From: CAWBAT01 sp963810905
GTDB lineage: Bacteria; Acidobacteriota; Terriglobia; Versatilivoradales; Versatilivoraceae
DNA: 64,000 nucleotides
Direction: 5' to 3'
Assembly: GCA_963810905.1 (NCBI GenBank)
Contig: CAWEPG010000015.1
Span: 248,001 to 312,000, forward strand
The stretch's first letter is position 1, and every line of letters starts with the position of its first letter. Shown here in pieces: positions 58,000-64,000 of the stretch. A program made the translations under genes and the position numbers. The notes under the pieces are model-generated. The model worked only from the letters and a program-made list of their open reading frames with translations, was not told the DNA's origin and did not search any database.

Positions 58000-59027
58000 A
58001 TGATGAGACGATGGGTTAGAACGAATCCGTACAGACTATCCCTTTTGATCTTGCTGCTTTTCTCTATAGCAGTTCCGGCCATCGCTCAAAAGGACCCTAT
58101 CGCTTCATTTTCCAGCACTCCCTTCCGCGTCGATGTGGATCTTGTTAACGTTGCTTTTAACGTCTTTGACAAGTACCAGCGTCACGTAGAAAACATTCAA
58201 AAAGGGGATCTTGTTCTTTACGAGGACGAAGTTCGACAAGAGATTTCCTTATTCGGGCAAGAAAGCACTCCGCTTGTCAATCATCCTGCTGCTTGACATT
58301 AGTGAAAGCCTAGCCCCCTTTATTAAGCAGGTAGGGTCTTTATACCGCCTAATGGCTGATGTTTTTGAGCCTGGAGATGAGGTAGCCGTTATTGCATTTT
58401 CCGATTCGCCGCAAATCCTTCTAGAGTTCACCGAGGATAAAACCAAGATAAATGCAGCCCTGAAAAGACGACTTTGCACTTCTTTGGGCCCTCACTCAGA
58501 CCCTTCTGCTGATGATGCTCCTCAGATTGCTCCCGATTCGATTCATATCGGTGGTGCTACCAATATCAATGATTCGGTTTATGTCGCTTCTAAGAAATTA
58601 GAGCTATTAGGGTCTGGAAAACGTAAGATGATCGTCTTGTTGTCTGATGGCATGGGGAATCGTGGAGACAGTGCCAGAGCCTACGATGAGTTAAGAATCT
58701 CGGGAGCCGCATTGATGGGAATTGGACTGGGATTGACCTCTAAGATTTCACCGAAGCTCAATACTCGTGAATCGTTGGATAAAAGATACTGGCGGGACCT
58801 TTCTGCAATACTCTCCAGAACCTGAAATGCGAGAGAATTTGCAGTCTGTTTTCCGGAAAGTGCGTTCCCGATATGGCGTTGCTTACTCTCCTTCAAACAA
58901 GAAAAAAGATGGCCAGTATCGACGAATTCGGATGGAAGTCTCAAGGAATTCACCCTATGTCCTCAGGAATCTGACGATCCGTGGGCCACAAGGATATTTT
59001 GCCCCTTTGGAAATTTTTCAGCATTAG
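58000..59027 (+). CDS. VWFA-domain secreted protein, acidobacterial type (frameshifted)
   Basis: About 341 residues. The N-terminus is Arg-rich with a signal helix (LSLLILLLFSIAVPAIAQ). A short beta segment (FRVDVDLVNVAFNVFDKYQRHV, given in part: VDVDLVNVAFNVFD) precedes the von Willebrand A domain with MIDAS LLLDISESLA and the later GATNINDSVY. Two single-base insertions, near 58275 and near 58785, break it. The C-terminal YGVAYSPSNKKKDGQYRRI matches the acidobacterial VWFA-related family, which is greatly expanded in this phylum. Function is unknown. Metal-dependent protein binding is likely. ATG at 58000 or 58003. Confidence 0.8.
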
Positions 59028-59199
59028 TGAAGGCAGAGATCTGATACCGAAGAGTAAAGTCATATGAATTCGGCACTCAATAGAGCGGATAGTGATTTCT
59101 GAGGTTCTCTAGGGGGCAACAACCTTTTGAATAATGGTCTTTTAATTTCACAGCCGCACTTGAACAATCCATCTTAGGTAGTCATCATTGGGTGATCTC

Positions 59200-59610
59200 A
59201 TGCCATTCAACGAGCCGTTTGGCTTTGCCAAGGCCCGAACAAAGGCCAGACAAGTATGCCAATGACAAGAAACGGTCCAGTGAGTTACTTGGCAATGTCT
59301 TGCAAAAGGCGGTCAAGCACCAAGTTCAGTTGAAGGGCATATGGCGGGACTTGATGGCTCCTTTACCGGATGCTCAAAGCATGGACAACGGGTGACTACA
59401 GGGCGATGCCCTGGAAGACCATTGTCCTGGGTCTCACAGCAGTTATCTATTTCTTGAATCCCTTGGACCTAGTCCCTGATTTTATCCCTGGAATCGGCTA
59501 CCTTGATGATGCCGTTGTCCTGGGTTTCGTGATGAACTCCATTCGAAAGGACGTCTCCAAGGTACCAGGAGTGGGAGAAGAAAAGGGAATCCAAGGTTAA
59601 TTCGGAATAA
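59200..59610 (+). CDS. DUF1232 (YkvA-like) membrane protein (three frameshifts)
   Basis: About 135 residues after repair, ATG 59200. The N-terminus is FGFAKARTKARQ, then YANDKKRSSELL, then the core TIVLGLTAVIYFLNPLDLVPDFIPGIGYLDDAVVL, shown in part as NPLDLVPDFIPGIGYLDDA, which is the DUF1232 signature. The end reads QEWEKKRESKVNSE to TAA at 59608 when a further base is removed near 59565. Shifts near 59245, 59358 and 59565 are all insertions. Function is not known. Confidence 0.7.
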
Positions 59611-59760
59611 GTGGTTCCGGTGCCATCGAGTAATCAAGCATGCTTCTTCAGCGATTTTTTCCACGACTTGACTCACAAATTTCTTGGCACCTAAGACCTG
59701 CACACCTAACCCCGATTGGCCTTTCAGTTTGGAAAGAACAAAACTTTCAGGAGGCATTGA

Positions 59761-60529
59761 ATGAAACTCATAGACAAGATCGCGCTCGTAACGGGAAGTA
59801 GTACGGGGATCGGTCAAGCGATTGCCATTCGCTTTGCAAAGGAAGGGGCGGATGTGGTGATCAATTACAACCGGACTCCCGAAGGCGCGCAAGAAGCACT
59901 TAAAGGAGTCGAGTCGGCGGGGCGTAAAGGACTGATCGTTCAAGCTGATTTGTCAAAGACTTCGGATGTCAGGAGCCTGGTCAACAAAGCCGTTGAACAT
60001 TTTGGAAGACTCGACATTCTTGTCAACAACGCCGGAATCGAAATCAATGCTCCATTCTGGGAGGTCACTGAAGAAGATTACGACAAAGTGGTCGATTTGA
60101 ATCTGAAGGCCGTATTTCTTTGGGACCCAGGCAATGGTTCAACATTTAATGAAAACCAAGCGCCGGGGGAAAATTATTAACATCAGCTCGGTTCATGAAG
60201 ACTTAGCTTTCCCCAACTTTGCAGCGTATTGCTGTGCAAAAGGCGGAGTCCGCATGTTGACCCGCAATCTTGCCGTGGAATTAGGCCCATTGGGCATCAA
60301 CATTAATTCTATTGCTCCCGGCGCTATTGAGACCCCCATCAATTCGGCGCTGTTGAACAACCCCAAAAAGTTAAATTCCCTCCTGCATCGAATTCCGCTG
60401 GGGTACATCGCGAAACCCAAAGACGTTGCCGGGGTCGCTGTTTTTCTGGCTTCTGAGGAAGCGAATTACGTTACAGGCTCCACATACTTTGTAGATGCGG
60501 GCGTCAGCTTGTTTTATGAGGAGCAGTAG
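59761..60529 (+). CDS. SDR-family oxidoreductase (frameshifted)
   Basis: About 255 residues, ATG preceded by AGGAGG. Cofactor loop TGSSTGIGQA, NNAG, catalytic Ser (NISSVHED), Tyr and Lys (AAYCCAKGG), and C-terminal GSTYFVDAGVSL. It resembles glucose 1-dehydrogenase-like SDRs. One inserted base near 60120 separates the halves. No partner gene is evident. Confidence 0.85.
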
Positions 60530-60752
60530 AGTATCCGCAAGAACACCAGGGGTCATCTCTGCGTCACCCCGGCTACTACCCCACGCTTTACACTAAATAG
60601 CCAACAAATGGATCCATAATGAGGAAGGCGACCTCGTGGAACTTGGCCCCCGAGTCCAGATGAAGCATTCGATCGTTTAATACCATCTGAATCCAATTGG
60701 GTATCCGAGGGTGGACGAGGGTAAACCAGGAATTTTCCGAATCTTATCCTGA

Positions 60753-62399
60753 TTACGCTTGAGAGAGTGCCGAGCCTTGCGGTGTTTCGAGGGTCTGCTT
60801 CGAGGCGGAACCAAATTCGACAAAGTCAACATGAGAGGCGGTTGAAATGACCGAATGCTTCTTGAATTTGGCATCATTTTTGTAGGGATAATCTGATCGA
60901 TACTGCGCACCGCGGCTTTCGTCTCTAGCCATCGCAGAAACGATTACTAACTCCGCCACCGTAATCAAGTTGAGTAGCTCACAAGCCGCCCGGTTGGCCG
61001 TTCGTTTTTTGAGGTGCGAGCCCAGATGCATCAAGTGGCGTAACGCTTCCCGCAACTCACGCCCGTCTCGCAATATTCCGACTTTTTCCCACATCAGTCG
61101 CTGGACCGAAGTCCTAATCTCCTTTAAGCGTTGCAACTCAGGCCCGCTGTCTTCCCAATTTGACGGGAGAGAAGGTAAAGGAGGAGAAGCCACCGGCATT
61201 GGGTCTGAAATCACCGCGCGTCCTGCCCTGGCGCCATACACTAGGCCTTCCAATAAAGAGTTGCTAGCCAGGCGGTTTGCGCCATGAACCCCCGTACAAG
61301 CAACTTCACCGGCGGCATAGAGGTTTCTTAGAGAAGTTCTCCCATGCAGATCCGTTTTAACTCCTCCCATTAAATAGTGGGCCGCGGGATGAGAAGGAAT
61401 CATATCCACAGTAATATCGATGTTGTAATTCATGCAGGTGGCATACACCTTTGGGAATCGCTTCTTAATCAGGTTTGCATCGAGATGTGTCAAATCCAAG
61501 TAAACGAAGTTACTGCCGGTCTTTTTCATTTCCGCCGTGATGGCCCTTGAGACCACATCTCGAGGAGCCAATTCGCCCATCTCATGATACTGGCGCATGA
61601 ACCGCTCACAATCAATATTCCGAAGGCATCCTCCTTCTCCACGGATGGCCTCGGTGAGCAGGAATCTAGGAGCTCCGGAAAGAAACAAGGCAGTAGGATG
61701 AAACTGAAAGAATTCCATGTCAGCCATCAAGGCGCCGGCGCGATGAGCCATCGCCAATCCATCCCCGGTGGCCAAATCAGGATTGGTTGTTTCAGAATAG
61801 ACCTGCCCTGCTCCTCCTGAAGAAAGAATTGTTCGTTTCGCCACTATCCGCTTCACCTTCCGGTCTTCTTCATCCAGGTAGTAGGCGCCCAGAACGGTAC
61901 CCTCATGGACCAGGAGATCGAGAGTAAAACAATGCGACTTCAAGCTGATGTTTGGAATTGAGGCTGCTCTCTTCAGAAGCACGCGAATGATTTCGTGTCC
62001 TGTCGAGTCCCCTTGCGCATGCAACACGCGCGAGCGGCTATGAGCCGCTTCCTTCGAAAAGGACAGATGAGTGCCCTCCCGATCAAACGCAGTCCCCCAC
62101 TCTATGAGCTCGGTGATAAAGGTAATGCCCTCTTCGACCAGGACCTTGACCGCATCTGGAAAACATAAACCGTCTCCAGCTCGAATCGTGTCTTCGAAAT
62201 GAATGCTCACTTCATCTTCATCACTCAAAGCAACGGCAATCCCACCCTGTGCATACTGAGTATTGGATTCATCGGGGTAATCTTTCGTTAACACAATGGC
62301 TTTACCACCCCCACTGGCTTCGATAGCGGCCCGTAGTCCGGCAATTCCACTCCCAATGATCAGAAAATCAGTTTCGAGGATCTCAGAATCAGGGCTCAT
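60753..62399 (-). CDS. nadB: L-aspartate oxidase
   Basis: 548 residues. Oxidises aspartate to iminoaspartate, the first step of NAD synthesis. FAD-binding GSGIAGLRAA, the nadB-typical SNTQYAQGGIAVALSDED (in place of the succinate dehydrogenase pattern), and substrate residues in RFLLTEAIRGEGG and SHPAAHYLMGGVKTD. nadA and nadC are not in the window. No frame breaks. Confidence 0.92.
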   Translation of the reverse strand: MSPDSEILETDFLIIGSGIAGLRAAIEASGGGKAIVLTKDYPDESNTQYAQGGIAVALSDEDEVSIHFEDTIRAGDGLCFPDAVKVLVEEGITFITELIEWGTAFDREGTHLSFSKEAAHSRSRVLHAQGDSTGHEIIRVLLKRAASIPNISLKSHCFTLDLLVHEGTVLGAYYLDEEDRKVKRIVAKRTILSSGGAGQVYSETTNPDLATGDGLAMAHRAGALMADMEFFQFHPTALFLSGAPRFLLTEAIRGEGGCLRNIDCERFMRQYHEMGELAPRDVVSRAITAEMKKTGSNFVYLDLTHLDANLIKKRFPKVYATCMNYNIDITVDMIPSHPAAHYLMGGVKTDLHGRTSLRNLYAAGEVACTGVHGANRLASNSLLEGLVYGARAGRAVISDPMPVASPPLPSLPSNWEDSGPELQRLKEIRTSVQRLMWEKVGILRDGRELREALRHLMHLGSHLKKRTANRAACELLNLITVAELVIVSAMARDESRGAQYRSDYPYKNDAKFKKHSVISTASHVDFVEFGSASKQTLETPQGSALSQA

Positions 62400-62818
62400 G
62401 CAGCTCCATTTCCCTTTCGTGGGCTGTTTCGATGATGCTTCTGAATGTTACTTTACAGTTGTTTAGTGTCTTAAGGCAACTTTGTTGAAGAGCTAGGCGG
62501 CCTGGAACTGTAATCCTCCTTTTTCTGAAACGGCCTTATTGGATTCCATGGTATAGTGAGCGCCTCCGAAACGCCCGTTACACGGGGGTAAGTGAGAGAA
62601 TTGCAGGATACGGAGAAAGCGAGCAGGATTTTCTGGTGGCATGGAAAACATTGAAAATATTCCTATCGCATCGGGGGGAAATGCTGCATGCCTAGAGAGC
62701 TTCGTTGAGCGCTTTCATTTTAATTATGACTTGGACCTTTCTTAGGGCCTAACCTTATATAGTGACGCTGCTGCGTCGCGCGCTTCTGTCATTTCTATTT
62801 AAGAAGAGACTATCCACA
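62400..62818. other. Divergent intergenic region nadB-aroB
   Basis: No gene was seen. A small CCCGT-TAC-ACGGG hairpin lies at 62574-62586. AT-rich stretches near 62440-62470 and 62715-62760 may hold promoters of nadB and aroB. No riboswitch or binding site was recognised. Confidence 0.45.
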
Positions 62819-63914
62819 ATGAGGTCCATCCCTGTCGAATGTGAAGGTCGCTCATACAAAGTTCACGTTGGGCTTGGAATTCTTCCTCGCGCCGGGAGAA
62901 TTCTCAAAGACCTGAACCTTTCGAAGCGGCTCATCGTGATCTCCAACCGCCAGGTCCTTAAGCTCTATGGGGCAGTTCTGGATCAGTCGTTGCGTGCAGC
63001 AGGGTTTGACAGTTTCAATCATCAACCTGCCGGATGGAGAACGCTACAAATCGCTCGCGACGATCGAGAAGGTCTACTATCGATTGCTTCAACTGCACCT
63101 GGACCGCAAGAGCACACTGGTGGCTTTCGGCGGAGGTGTGGTCGGTGACATGGTCGGGTTTGCTGCCGCAACCTACCTGAGAGGAATTGCCTGCATTCAG
63201 ATCCCCACAACCCTACTCGCTCAAATTGACAGTGCGATTGGAGGAAAGACTGGCGTAAATCTCAAAGGCGGGAAAAACCTGGTTGGGGCCTTCTATCCAC
63301 CAATGGCCGTCATTGAGGACCCCTCACTACTGGTCTCTTTGCCAGCACGCGAATTTCATTCCGGTCTTTATGAGGCCATTAAATACGGAATCATCCGCAG
63401 TCGCAGTCTGTTTGATCTGATCGCTCAAAAGCACGTACGTTTTCCTCACAAGAACAAAACTCGCCTCGAACAGATTGTCGCAGAATGTGCGGCGATCAAG
63501 GCGGACGTCGTCTCGCGAGATGAACGAGAGTCCGGTCTTCGCATGATTCTCAATTACGGGCACACCATTGGACACGCCCTGGAGGTCGCTACCCAATACC
63601 AGCTCCTCACCCACGGCGAGGCAATCGGTCACGGCATGATCATGGCGAGTCAATTAGCCGAGGCCCTCGGAAAAATTAAGGCGGCTGAAGCACAAGAAAT
63701 AATTCGCGTGGTTCAACAGCTCGCACCATTGCCTTCAATTCAAACTCTAAGACCCCAACAGGTCTTTCGTTATCTGCTCTCCGATAAGAAAATCATTGCG
63801 CAACGACTTACATTTGTTCTCCCGGTGCGGATTGGCGCTGTTGAAATAGTTTCAGACGTGCCCCGGCCTGCTGTGGAAAACGTTCTTCGTTCCTACCTCC
63901 ATGCTCGGTCCTAA
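62819..63914 (+). CDS. aroB: 3-dehydroquinate synthase (frameshifted)
   Basis: About 364 residues. Second step of the shikimate pathway. NAD/metal-site motifs are FGGGVVGDMVGFAAATYLRG (in two parts: FGGGVVGDMVG and AATYLRG), PTTLLAQIDSAIGGKTGVN, NYGHTIGHALE and THGEAIGHGM. ATG at 62819. One inserted A near 63016 (before IINLPDGERYK) breaks the frame in the N-terminal part. The conserved rest is intact, so an error in the sequence is likely. It overlaps the ubiE/menG start by 14 bp. Confidence 0.92.
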
Positions 63915-64000
63915 AGCCGCCGAAATCCGTCAGATGTTCACGGCGATTGCCCACCGTTACGATTTCCTCAATCATCTCCTTTCCTTAAACATCGACCGGA
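63901..64000 (+). CDS. ubiE: Demethylmenaquinone/ubiquinone methyltransferase, 5' part
   Basis: Only the first 33 residues are inside the window: MLGPKAAEIRQMFTAIAHRY, then DFLNHLLSLNIDR. This is the conserved N-terminus of UbiE/MenG, which methylates the quinone ring using SAM. ATG 63901 overlaps the end of aroB, so the two are translationally coupled. Confidence 0.85.
   Translation, partial: MLGPKAAEIRQMFTAIAHRYDFLNHLLSLNIDR

Noticed and set aside
60753..62399. Succinate dehydrogenase flavoprotein
   Set aside because: The SNTQYAQGGIAVAL region is typical of L-aspartate oxidase, and no SdhB/C/D genes are nearby.
1..64000. CRISPR array, tRNA or rRNA genes, prophage, insertion sequence
   Set aside because: No regularly spaced direct repeats, cloverleaf sequences, transposase or phage genes were found by reading. 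A dedicated search would be needed to exclude a divergent tRNA.

Overview
The window looks like chromosome from an Acidobacteriota lineage of moderate GC content. The pointers are a VWFA protein of the acidobacterial-type family (58.0-59.0 kb), a TPR-CHAT protein, a sigma/anti-sigma pair of the type common in that phylum, a FecR protein with a W/Y/G-rich domain, and many genes whose best-remembered relatives are acidobacterial. This assignment comes from reading the proteins, not from a database search. No tRNA, rRNA, CRISPR array, insertion sequence or prophage was seen.

Layout. 0-8 kb is a signalling and repeat-rich region: the tail of an unidentified gene, a badly broken TPR-CHAT peptidase gene, several small palindromic repeats, a truncated Ser/Thr kinase, an ECF-like sigma factor and its membrane anti-sigma partner. 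8.2-14 kb holds a FecR-domain secreted protein (minus strand), a relic gene, and a sensor kinase with its NtrC-type sigma54 activator. 14-20.2 kb (minus) is rich in iron and radical enzymes: hydroxyacid-oxoacid transhydrogenase, MoaA, an ErpA/IscA carrier, a 2Fe-2S protein and a large radical SAM enzyme with a rubredoxin-like N-terminus resembling the tetraether-synthase family. 20.5-28.4 kb is housekeeping: LON-domain protein, NupG-like transporter, gltX, tpx, acs, xylA. 28.6-31.5 kb is a CysM / JAMM protease / CysO-MoeZ-rhodanese cluster for protein-bound-thiocarboxylate cysteine synthesis. 31.8-41 kb carries SDRs, an M1 peptidase, and a likely PQQ dehydrogenase-cytochrome c oxidation unit with a cupin and an ornithine cyclodeaminase-like protein. 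41-46.3 kb is a two-gene operon for a tandem BadF/HgdC-type activase and its HgdB-like FeS partner, the most distinctive system in the window. 46.7-57.8 kb (minus) has a LamG/CARDB secreted protein, Tex with an unusual insertion, an active/inactive M16 peptidase pair and NAD-isocitrate dehydrogenase. 58-64 kb has the VWFA protein, a DUF1232 protein, an SDR, nadB, aroB and the start of ubiE/menG.

Caution on sequence quality. About two dozen reading-frame breaks were found by hand. Nearly all are single-base insertions, and they hit housekeeping genes such as gltX, aroB and moaA while leaving about 31.5-46.3 kb untouched. Most are therefore probably sequencing or assembly errors rather than real pseudogenes. 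Broken genes are annotated here as one span across the shifts.

Two repeat families stand out. One is a GACATCCCCC...AAGGGGGAATTTC palindrome, with one copy inside the CHAT coding region. The other contains GGGGCCG and abuts the TAG stop codons of three minus-strand genes.
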